In this document: piece by piece, positions 22,781 to 33,729 of the stretch
How positions within the stretch are numbered: the first letter of the stretch is position 1
Layout of the letters: each line of letters opens with the position of its first letter
Origin: Stictocephala bisonia
Taxonomy: Eukaryota > Arthropoda > Insecta > Hemiptera > Membracidae
Length of the DNA: 64,000 nt
Reading direction: 5' to 3'
Assembly (NCBI GenBank): GCA_035578905.1
Contig: JAQJVL010002539.1
Location: forward strand, 29,495 to 93,494
Notes under the pieces: generated by a model
Database searches by the model: none
What the model was told of the DNA's origin: nothing
Seen by the model: the letters and a program-made list of their open reading frames with translations, nothing else
Translations under genes and position numbers: made by a program

Positions 22781-24375
22781 TAGTACAGACCGGTCCATCT
22801 AGTAAGCATGTAGGAGAGGTAGTGCAAGCAAGATAGTGAATATCCCCTGCCATATTTCTCCAACGTCTATTCTGTACAGTCTGTTCAAAATCTTATTTAG
22901 GTCGGCAGCTATGTTTATATAGTTTGCTAGATGGTGCTCGTGTTATTGAAATTAAAGGTATATAAACTGGAACAAAGATTGAGATAGTAATAACAATAAC
23001 CATAATAATTAAAATAATAGTGCTTCTTCTATAATATTGTGATTTTACAATAACTTATTTAGTCACATGCCACGGGAAAAATGTAAACACTCATTAAATA
23101 ATGAAAACATATTTTTCAAAGAAAACAAAAAACACTTGATTTTGTTATATCCGAGAAACGCTAATTAGAAAATACGATAGTTATCACGATGAGGCTGTGC
23201 AGTAGCACATTATAAAACAAGCAATAGCGACACTCCCATTGCATTGTTGTGTGTGGGCCTATTGGTGCGAAAACTAGCGCTCCTAATAGCAGGAGCACAC
23301 ACCCCAATACCATTGTTTTAAACTGTGTCTTGCAAATAAGTGGAATAATATCAATAGAAAAAGGGTCATGACAGAATACGTGATATAATAATAGCTGTCA
23401 ATGTAAACAATACAGAAATACACGTTCCTCTTCCCCTCCGCTACGAGTGCTAGTGCTGTGCTTGTCGTAAATTTTGTAACAGAGTGTCGCTACCACGGTA
23501 ACTAGAATAATACGGTAGAAATCACGCACATGGTGTGAAGTAAATAAATCATTGTATCAATGACGTCACACAGACATACTACAATGAATGTAGTAGTAAC
23601 CAGTAACTGCTCTTTCTGAATCACTGTTTTCATTAACAACCCGTTGATAACCATTTCTAAGACAGTACAAATACAAATATGGAAATTTAGTCAAAAGAAA
23701 TAAAAATAGAATATTTTCAGACAAAAGAACTCTTATTAAAAAAAAGCATGATAACTGTAATAATTTAAGATTGAATGTTTGTTCAATTAAATTGTTTTGT
23801 TTCAATACTTGACATTTATTATTTATTTATATATTTCCAAATCAAAACCAAACAACCATCTTTAAATATTAAACAATAATTAATTAATTAATATGTTAAA
23901 CAAAAATATCAATATAATATACTCGTATTAATAATATTATTATTGAAAGTATTTGTATAGCCTTAATAATACTTATCGGGCATGAAGCTTGTTGTAAATG
24001 AAAACAGTGATTTAGGAAAAGCAGTTATTGATTATTACTACATTCAGTGTAACAGATGAACCAGCTGATACGTCTGTGTGACGTCATTGACACCAAGATT
24101 TACTGTGCATCACTACCGTCTTTTCTAGTTACCATGGTCACTACTGTGTTTTATACTGTGGCAGTAGACTGTGACTCACATTGACGAAATCAGCTGGTTT
24201 GATTATTCTATTAAATACTGGTAACTAAATCAACCAATCATGTGGGAGTATTTTCTAGGTACCGTGACCGAGATGTTTATTTTTTAACATGAATGTACCA
24301 TTGTCGTTGGAGAGGGAAGTGCATTGATGTGCATGCTTGAACTACATGCCCAGAACTATGGACTGGTCAGTACTA
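22781..24375. mobile_element. Long inverted-repeat DNA element, no ORF
   Basis: Ends TAGTACAGACCGGTCCAT (22781-22798) and, inverted at 24358-24375, TAGTACTGACCAGTCCAT match at 16 of 18. Further in, about 190-bp arms at 23470-23660 and 23990-24165 are inverted copies (shared TGACGTCACACAGAC, ACTGTTTTCAT, GAATGTAGTA). The stem is imperfect and the centre AT-rich. No transposase is visible and no convincing target duplication, so superfamily is unassigned. Confidence 0.5.
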
Positions 24376-24789
24376 AAAATTAGTTATGGGATTTTATGGT
24401 CTTTTTAGAGATAGAAAATATCTGGTGTTTGATGAAAAATTATTTAAGTTTGTTTAACTGTCTATATGTATATTTTTACAGTAAACCAATAACCACTTTG
24501 CAAGAGAAAGTATTCACAAACTTGAAATTCTAAGGTAGTTTCAACTTTTGAATTCTTATGCTCAAATTGTCAAGATATTGTATGTTATGCGAGAACTTTC
24601 TGATGTTATTCATACCCTCCTAGGCACTACAACTGCCCTCCCCCTCCCCAAATCACATCTTTAATCCGCCCCTGCAGTAAGCTAACTTGGAACCCTCACA
24701 TTACATTTATTTCCTCTAAATTGTCTAAAATAGTTTATTTTTTAAGATGACTAACACACCGTGTGCAACTCAATTATGTCAAAACCGCA

Positions 24790-25540
24790 TATTTTGCCTA
24801 TTTTCAGTCTACCCTCAGGTATGGATTGATTTTTTGGGGTAACTGCAGTAAAATACAGGACATTTTGATTAGCAATCAAAAGCAATCAGAATAATTAACA
24901 AATCAAGTGGCTTTGAACACTGTTGACCACTCTTTCAAAATTTTCTAATCCAAACCGTGAATAATTTGTATTTATTTGATATGGTTGTTTATATTCTCAA
25001 TAAACCAGAATTTATGAATTTGAATTATAACATACATAATTATACCACAAGAAACAAAGATAGCCTAACAAGTAACTGGATATAACAGACTGAGTAAAAC
25101 TCGAAACAGCCATCCTGAAATGTCAGTTCACATATATAATCATTTGAAAGCCATAATCCATAAATACCCTCTGAAGATTTTTAAAAACAAATTTTATAAC
25201 TGGCTTCTTGAAAACCCTATGTACAATATGAAAGAATTCTTTAGTCAAAGAAACATTGATTTTTAAGCTGACAGCCAAATTTTTACTTGTACATCGATCT
25301 GCTGTCCTCTCTGTGTAACTGTCTGAATATTTATTTGTAAGTCTATGTTTCACTTGTTTTTATTTGCATCAATAAAATACCTAATGATTATTTTATTTGA
25401 TTATAAGTAACTTTCACGTTGGTGTGTACAACAATTACTAACCTTGGCCAAGAGCTGCAACAATGACTTTGTCAATCCTTGTTAAAATAGTCTTATGGCA
25501 AATAAAACCTTTATTATTATTTATTATTATTATTATTAGT
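24790..25540 (+). pseudogene. LINE (CR1/Jockey-like) 3' fragment with (ATT)n tail
   Basis: Broken frames read YSTLRYGLIFWGN, then MSVHIYNHLKA and PLKIFKNKFYNWLLENPMYN, and KEFFSQRNIDF, the C-terminal region that follows reverse transcriptase in CR1/Jockey-type LINEs. Several stops are present. It ends in AATAAAACC and a (TTA)n tract at 25512-25538. It starts about 120 bp beyond the hAT right end. Confidence 0.7.
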
Positions 25541-25899
25541 CATGGTAGGATCATGACTAAAGGATTACCATTAGTGTAAGTTTCTATTTTTATTATTATT
25601 GTATAATATAAAGTTTGTCTTATAATTTTCAAATACGGTACGTAAATTCTACATATTTTTAATATAAATTTATTTATAACTGTACTCCTACTTAAGTGTT
25701 GTTTTCCTGTAGGTAGAGGTAAACATTGTTTTGTATTTTCGTCAAAAGTCAAAATGACAAATATTACATAGGTTTGGGAAAACATTTTTTTGGTGATGTT
25801 TTAAAAATATTTTATATAAAATACAATATTTTCTTGTAAGTAATTAAATTGTCAACAAACCTACAGCAACTCAGTAATGATTTGTAGTTGTTTACTAAC
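25541..25899. other. Non-coding, nothing recognised
   Basis: AT-rich spacer between a LINE tail and a hAT element. Confidence 0.5.
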
Positions 25900-25907
25900 A
25901 AATATAT

Positions 25908-28741
25908 TAGGGGTGTGCAAGTACTCGAAACTTCGAGTATTTGATCGAGTATTTTACTACTCAAACTCGGCTCGAAGCTTCCGAAACTACTTGAAGTTCA
26001 ATTGAGTAGTTGTATTTAACGAAATATCATATTTACATCTTAATTTATCTTAAGAGTAAACAGTTTTATAAGTTATGAAAAAAAAATATGCACTTCCTTC
26101 TGTTTTATTTTACCCTTAATCATACGTTATCAGTTTGGTATGCGTAATTATGGACTAAACAATAAGCCCAAGAATAGGTAGAAGACGACATTCAAATAAA
26201 CTAGTCAACTTAGTGAACGAGTTTGTTCATTATGATTTGAACTAGTTCAATTCAAAGTGAACAACAGAGCTGGGTAGGTAGTGATCACATATGTTGGTTG
26301 TCGAGTCTACTAGTCACTTGTAACCTAACCTAAAATAGCGTGAATAAAACAGAAGTGCTGGTTAGTGTCTTTATGACCCAAGAAAGGGGACAAGAGATCC
26401 GGTTCAAGATGCTCAAAAAGACCTGTTACCGATTCAATTCCACGGTCTGTAAAAATTATGCATATTTTCGTTCATATCAATAATACCGTTCAATCAAAAG
26501 GGTCCTGAGAACGGGTAACTTTACATCCCTATAATCAAACTTCCCATCTTTTCTAGGCGAAAGTTCATCTCGGTCGTAGTATACGTACGTGCAAGGAACC
26601 GCTCAGATCCTTTTCGGAACTGAAATTATCGTATATTTCTCGCGAATCGATTGAGGTCTATTTTGTTTTTTATTCTGAGCAGGGAATCGTCCAATGATTT
26701 GATGTAAGAAAATATCGTACCATATCATATAAAATATGGTAATGGCGTTCTAGCAGTGTGTGACACAACATTATTTATTTATTTTCCACTAAATAAAAAA
26801 TAGATATATATATCCGTGGTGAACGTCTATTAATTATTATTCCAAAAATCACCATAGATCGCCAAAACTGTGTGTAATATATATGATATTTTTTCCTGTC
26901 AAATTGTTGAACGGTTTTCTGACTAGGTCAGACAATAACACAGTTAGAATGTAAAAGGTGGTAAAGTACGATAATTTTGATTCGTATACTCACTGAACGG
27001 TTCTCTGTTCTCATTGACGTCGATGTCTATGTAAACTGTAAAACATTCATGAATCAACCCAAATGAGGGAGAAACATGTTTGAAGACATTTTCTAATTAA
27101 AATACGACGAATTTGGAGATCCAGAAAATATTTTGTATTGAACCGAAGCCTTATCAAACGTCTCGTTTTTTATTCATAAGTTTATAATTTAGCTGCCGAA
27201 AATCTTCACTGTATCACTAGTTGGCAGTTAGCTGAATTTTCAGACTGCATTTTGTCGCCAATATCGGCTAGACCTATTATTTTAGCCAACTACGTCTATG
27301 GTTTTCATTCGATTACACCAGGTTTTCATGTATTTCTCGTTATGAAATAATTATTTATCTGTTGTTCAGTGTAGCCTCATGTATCGAAGTAGTTTCTAGT
27401 TGCACATTTCATTACCGATCATAATTTAAAAACTAATTCATCCTAAGCGACGTTAAAATTTAATTTTAATAAACCTACTTAGTTATTATTATCAATCGAT
27501 TGAACTACAGTCTTTGTCATCCAGATTTTCAAATTTGATTATATAATTCAGAGCTTATTTCCGGTTAGTTAGTTGTAACCGTGTTATTACTGAATTAACC
27601 TCTCAACTGCTGTAAACGAGTTAAGTCGTGCGCCGCCGTCTGTCCCGCTGTGCTACGCACGACTGAAGTCGTTCCGCCGAACGCGCTCAGTGTGCTGTAC
27701 ACGTATCAAGTCGGTATTGATTATTTCTCCACTTCAACATGCCCACGACATCTATGGATACTTTGTTGAACTACTAGCAAGCTCTTTACTAAACAGAGAA
27801 TAGTTTTCATTGGTTCATTATGTTGTATACAGCTGACTGTTGGCACTGGCAACTGACAGTGGCTGTTTACTGTATTGTTATGGCGTCTACATCACGCGAT
27901 TTGCGTCTTGTTACGGAGTCGGAAATTGATAATTTACTGTGTTATAAGATAATATAAGCGTTATACAAATGAAAAAATAATGAAACCACTATGTATAAAT
28001 GAGTATAATGTTTATCTAAGCATGGGTTACTCTATCTGTAAAAAACCCAGCACAGGGGGTTGGCATGCTACTGAAAACCCAGCAGTTGAGAGGTTAAATA
28101 CCCACAGAATACAGATCCATTCTTCTTGGCGTGTACACAATCAATTTTTTGTTGAGAGGAGGAAATTCTGAAAGCAAATGACTGCATTTGATGTTGACAC
28201 CTGAATTTTAGCATAAGTTTGGTTGAATGCAGCTTTTGCCATCAAGCTTCGCTACGTTTTCGCGGTACACTTTGAACTGAACTATCAGATAAACATATCG
28301 GCCGGCTGTGAAACTGTATAATTTTCTTGCATAGAAAATCTGATCTGTGATATGAGTGAACAGATTAAATCTTTATAATCCACGTTGTTTCAATTAATAA
28401 TATAGGCCTACTTTCTTAGTTTCTTACATCATATTAGTTATGAAAAAAGGAAAAAGGTTAAACAATACCACATAAAAATGTAGGAAGGCAGGAAGTAAAA
28501 AGTTTTATTCATCTAATGGTACAGTTGCAAACAACAAATCAAAATTATTGTGTTCAGTTTAGATGTATATATTTACGAATCTGGCAAAACTTAACATAGG
28601 CTTAGGATGGTGTCTGCCTTTTACAGTTGTCTTGGGTGAACAGGAAATCCTTCTGTAAATACTCGCTCGAAAATACTCGATACTCAAAAAAAAGGCCAAC
28701 TACTCGACTCGAACTAAAAATTCACTACCCGCACAACCCTA
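25908..28741. mobile_element. Non-autonomous hAT element, 2.8 kb
   Basis: Ends TAGGGGTGTGC (25908) and, inverted at 28731-28741, TAGGGTTGTGC, flanked by a perfect 8-bp target duplication AAATATAT (25900-25907 and 28742-28749). Subterminal ACTCG and CTCGA motifs cluster at both ends (TACTCGAAACTTCGAGTA; ACTCGACTCGAA), as in many hAT elements where transposase binds. No transposase frame is present. The interior includes a CG-rich patch near 27630-27690 and an N-rich mix that I cannot identify. Activity would depend on a hAT transposase supplied from elsewhere. Confidence 0.85.
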
Positions 28742-28749
28742 AAATATAT

Positions 28750-29667
28750 ATACTTGCTTTCAAAATGTATAAAAAAATAACTTGTTTGATTGTTATATTA
28801 TGTAGTAATTAGTTTTTAGGTACTTATAAACTATATAGTTTTGAAGCCAGTTTTATTGTGAACATAAAAATATAATATTTTTTGCTCTAGCTTGAAAATT
28901 GTATTTTAAATGAATTTTTTCGTAAAAGCTTATGTTTTCCTTGATTTTAATTGCTAGAATAGCAGACTGCGCAGTGCAAAAAAAACTCGTAGGCCAATGG
29001 GTTAAGAAACTTATGATGTAGATACATACAGGTTAAGCATTGTTGTATATTATTATATTCTTATAATATTAATACACTTGGACATGGCTTGTATGCCATG
29101 GTTATGACTTTGTCAGTGATAAATTGTTATTAGTATGGCGAATAAGCAGATTTAATTTAATTTCACAAGACCTAGACTCATTAGTCGCTGGTGATTATAA
29201 ATATAGAGGTTACTATTAATTTCACTTATTTGATTATTTTAATCTTAAATTTGAAGCATTTTGGTCCAGTTTATAATATTTTTTTAGAATGTTATGTAGA
29301 ATTTAAGGATACTGATTTTACTTTTACTTATAAATAAAAAAAGTTGTGATTGTATGGGACAGTAGGTGAGTCATTGTCACTTGCCAGCCCAGCAAGTACT
29401 CTCTTCGTTTTATTTCAGTATACTCGTTCTCAAACTTTCCATTACTAGTTTTGTTTTTCTATATTTCTCAAGAAAAGTCAAGGAGCATAATTGTTGAGCT
29501 GTATAAAAATGTCTGCCTTTAGTGCTATTCGAGTTCTGATCAGGAACTCTGTGGTTAATGCAGTTAGTTGTACTTGATTTAATAACATTTCTCTGTTCAC
29601 ACTCTGGAGCTAACTACTACTGTACATTTGATTGTTAGACAAACATGTTACAGAAGGCACAGGTTAA
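28750..29667. other. Non-coding, nothing recognised
   Basis: AT-rich spacer between two hAT elements; no frame or repeat of note. Confidence 0.5.
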
Positions 29668-29675
29668 GTGCACAC

Positions 29676-30702
29676 TAGAGATGGGCAAAATGGGTACTTG
29701 AAAGTAACTGTTACATCTGTTACAGTTACTATTTAGTACCTGTTACAATGTACCTGATACTTTTAGGGTTTTTGAGTACCAGTTAAGCCGTTAGTACCAG
29801 TTACATTACTCATTCACTAAACCAAAACATGCTGCTATATTGTAATACATTAAGTATTTTTGTATTAATCTCCAATGTTCTTTTTGTAAGTATCCAATAA
29901 TTCATTCTTAGAGTGGGTACTACTAGAATTATTAATTATATCATTACAAATAATATACTTCTTTATTAATATGTCATTAATTTTTTATTATTTGTTTTGT
30001 TAATTGTTTTATTTAGGTTTCTGTATGACTAAACATATTTTTAAAAATAATCTGTAGTCAAATATGGTGTTTATTTAACAATATATTTAAAAATTGACAA
30101 ATTGTAAAGTACCGGTAACTAACTTGTATTTGTTGTGTGTTTATTATTTTTATTTATTTTTTTAATCAGCCTGAAGTTTATTATATGAGAAAAAATTACA
30201 AATAAAACAAACGTCGGCCTACTGTGTTACTATCGTTATTGTTAGAACACGCACAGTTCACCAGGTGCTGGGCCACTGAACTGAATGATTGCTCTTATCA
30301 ACATTCAACAATGTCTAAGATGCTGAATGCTGATTCAGTCCTCATCACGTAAACAAATACCCCATACCGATACTGGACAGATCTTTAACCTTAGGGGATA
30401 CAAAAACGTGTACTCCAAAATTGTACTGGGACAGATACTGATAAAGTGATACAAAAACAGGTACTTCAATGTCGGTACTGGGACAAATACTTAACCTGAA
30501 GTGAAACGAAAACGGGTACTCCAATATTGATACCAGGTAAAATATTTCTAGTTCAAAACAGATACTGAGACCTGGGACTGAGATAGGAAGTACCTGTATC
30601 AGTATTTGTAACCGGTATTTTTGTACTCAAGTGACTGTTATAAGTACCTAATGCAAGTATCAGGTACAAAATACAGGGTACTGAAATATCGACACACCTC
30701 TA
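29676..30702. mobile_element. Non-autonomous hAT-like MITE, 1.0 kb
   Basis: Starts TAGAGATGGGC (29676) and ends with its imperfect inverse (TAGAGGTGTGTCG reading inward from 30702). The flanks GTGCACAC and GTGCACAT give an 8-bp duplication with one mismatch. Both ends are packed with GTACTTG, GTAACTGTTAC, GGTACT and AGTACC motifs, a subterminal-repeat layout usual for hAT MITEs. No ORF. Confidence 0.7.
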
Positions 30703-30710
30703 GTGCACAT

Positions 30711-33700
30711 GTGAAACAGGTGAGCCTGAGACAAATGATTGACATACTAAAGTATGTCCAGTACAAATGATTGATAATGCTTTGTTTTCATATTTTTAAA
30801 TTGTTCATAATTTGTTATATAAATTTTATTATAGTTTTCCAAAATAAATTGGATCCTAACATTGGTAAATTGAACAGTAATTTAACTAATTAATTATTTA
30901 TTGTAATTGAAATGATTTTCTTCATTAATATTAAAAAAGTAAGTGTTAGGAGCTATGAGCAAGGTGTGATTAAAATCGGTTAGAAAAAGTACCATACCCT
31001 TGATTATATTATTACTTACAAATAGATATCTCGTCTAACAGCCAGTAATTTGGTTAGTCAGTGATGTCTGACACTACAACTGGTTTAAACTGATTTATTA
31101 TTACATGGGACTACACTAGTGCTCCAAAATGGACCATATAAACAGTCGATAATTTGAGACAAAGTTTAACATTAGAGGAGAAATGATAAAATAAATAAAC
31201 TCATATACTAATAGGGCGCCAGGTTAAGCCGGATATCTTTGAAGCCTGATATGATATGGAACACCATAAAATATACGTGCTTTTCATGTGGCAATTGCAT
31301 TGTGGGTATTGCGGTTATACTTTGAAGGAACTACTTAAACAATGAATTTTGTATTACTGAGCTGTAAGGGGTTTCTAAATTATTTAAATATAATTTTATA
31401 AAATAGCACACATTTTTATTTAAAAAAATTAAAAACTAAAATACTCTTGGTCTGCTAGTATCATATTTCTTAGTTAAAGTAGTGGTCACATAATGGAAAG
31501 AAAAAATTTTATTTTATTTTAGAACATCCAGTAAATAAAAAGCAGTGAAACAAAAAAATTACAGTATACTAGAAAAACTTGTACAAACACACATGGAATT
31601 GCGACACAGTCTATTGTATCTGTTTTATTTGATCTACCAACACAATAGGATAATGTTTCCTAAAACATGATAGGCGACCTCTGTTGTGGAGAAACAATGG
31701 AAACTAATATTCCTTTTCTTTGTGACCTAGCCATCTGGGCTGGTTATGTAAAGAGCAGTTATGGTCATGCGGGATATGCCAGGTTTTACTGTACATGGCT
31801 TTAAGTTTGGTAAAGTACCCAAGTTTTTTGTGCCATACAGACATACAGTCGTCTATCGATAACCAACGAAATTTTAAATTAGTGTTATAATTAGAGTATC
31901 TATACAATAAAAGTATTGTTAGTTGTTTACAAATAAATATTTTATTCAGTTCTCAAATTAATGGCATTAATAGGTAAAAAGGCGAGCAATGGATTCACTA
32001 GATTTAGCTTATCACTTCCAGTACTCCACACTCTTTCCGCCTTCTACAGCCTTATCTGTTTGGTGCTCATTCATTATGTTGTCATTTAGTCTTCGAGCAC
32101 GTCTGGTTTCACTCAGACAATCATGTCCATCATATTAAATTCCCACAAACAAAATTTAACCTTATCAATACAAAAATATACTTTTCATGGCTGTTTAACA
32201 TAACATAAAATCTTTGTTTTCATCAATTCTTGTGTTGGCAGACGGCGGCTATCCATCGATAGATTGTGTTTCTGTATTGGCTGTAAGTGGATATCTCTCG
32301 ATCAGGCATGGCTCAAACACAGCTACAAAAAAACTGTTATTATATTACACATCTAATAAGCTAACAACGTTTTGGGTATCTATGAATCCTACGTTAGTTA
32401 ACGGTTAAATTAATAAGCATACACAATACTGTGTTCTTATTTTGCTCGACATTTGTTTGGAGATATCAACATAAAACCTTCTGAAATCTAAAGATAATTA
32501 AATTCTGCATCGAATAGTAATAATTTATTTCCACTATTCCAGTTAATAATCTAACAAAAATAATTCAACAAATCCTAGGGTGTTGAGGGGCGCTGATCCC
32601 AGATCTAGGGTTAAATGAATTATGTAGTTGAAAAAGAATGTTCATACACAACTTTTAGGAAATTTTAGCATTTATTGTTTCCTTGGTAAGAGATATTCAC
32701 TGATGTATTCACAGTAAATTTATGTTTGCCTATATGATATAGAATGTATACATGTTCTGAAACTAAATAAGATTTAGAATATTTTGGCTATTTCACATTT
32801 TTATTTTATCATCACAACGTTGTTTCAATGGGGTACTCCTCTTTTTGGAATGAAAATAAATTATAAATCTTATATACCGCGAAAACAAATTATTTTTATG
32901 TTATGTTTTATATATTATATGAAAACCTATATTTTTGTGGACATAATGATACCAAATATAAATATGTTAACAGTAAGCAACTATTTTTTATAATAAACGT
33001 ATGCAAATTAGCCAAAACTCGCTTGCCGCTATTGAAAAAAGTAACTGCCAGCTCGGGGGGTTAAAGTAAATTATAGTTATATTTTGTTTCCGGTGATGTA
33101 ATTATTGAATGTAATGTTTGTAGCGGTTATGATTATTAAAGTGAAATGCATGATTTTGTGAATAATTTGTGCAGTAATATATAACATATATTTATGTTCA
33201 GTATATAATTTAGCGGCCAGTTGTGGAATGTTTTCTAAATTGTAGGTAAATGGTTTAACATACCTATATCTTATTAATTTACCAAAATAACAAACTAATT
33301 TTATTTTAAGAGCATTTATTCTTCTTATTGAGCCTATCAGCTGTTAGATTAATAAAACATATAATATAACATATTATATAATCTATTAATATTAATAATT
33401 AATATTAATTATTAATAACATATAATAATAATCTACACTCTAAAATTCAAAATAAACTGTATAAGGGAAGGCCTAGAGAACAGATTGTTGTATAGATTCT
33501 GGTAGGAGAGGGGAGTATGACGAGATGACCACCCACTGGTTTTTGCAATGATAATAGAAAATTCCACGCCGTGCCACTAGTTATCATTTATTAATAATTA
33601 TTTGCTTTAAATTACTGAAATCAGAGAAGTTGATAGAAATTTAATTTACTATCCAACAGAAACAACAATTTTCTTCTTTTTATTTAATCAAATGCAAAAA

Positions 33701-33729
33701 TTAGTTGTTATAAAATTGTCTTGTTGTAG
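30711..33729. other. Putative last intron, no gene recognised
   Basis: AT-rich sequence with poly-A and poly-T runs and an AT-only patch of inverted TTAATATTAATAATTAA words near 33390-33415. A few minus-strand stretches (31700-32280) look coding-like but have no nameable motif. It leads into a TTGTCTTGTTGTAG acceptor at 33729. Confidence 0.5.

Larger units (their letters stand above)
13362..24674 (+). mobile_element. hAT relic with nested elements
   Basis: The left end TAGGGGCGAATTAAAG (13362) and the right end reading inward CAGGGGCGGATTAAAG (24674) match at 14 of 16 positions and look like the CAGGGGCGGAT termini of ZMYM/Charlie-type hAT elements. Flanking 8-mers are AAGTAAGC (13354-13361) and CAGTAAGC (24675-24682), a 7/8 target duplication. 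A hAT dimerisation-domain fragment lies inside at 13540-13890. Removing the nested LTR element and the long-inverted-repeat element leaves only about 1.3 kb, so this is a deleted derivative of a hAT transposon. Pairing the two ends is inference. Confidence 0.55.

Noticed and set aside
31700..32280. Minus-strand coding-like stretch as a pogo-type transposase relic
   Set aside because: No motif firm enough to name and no inverted repeats found.
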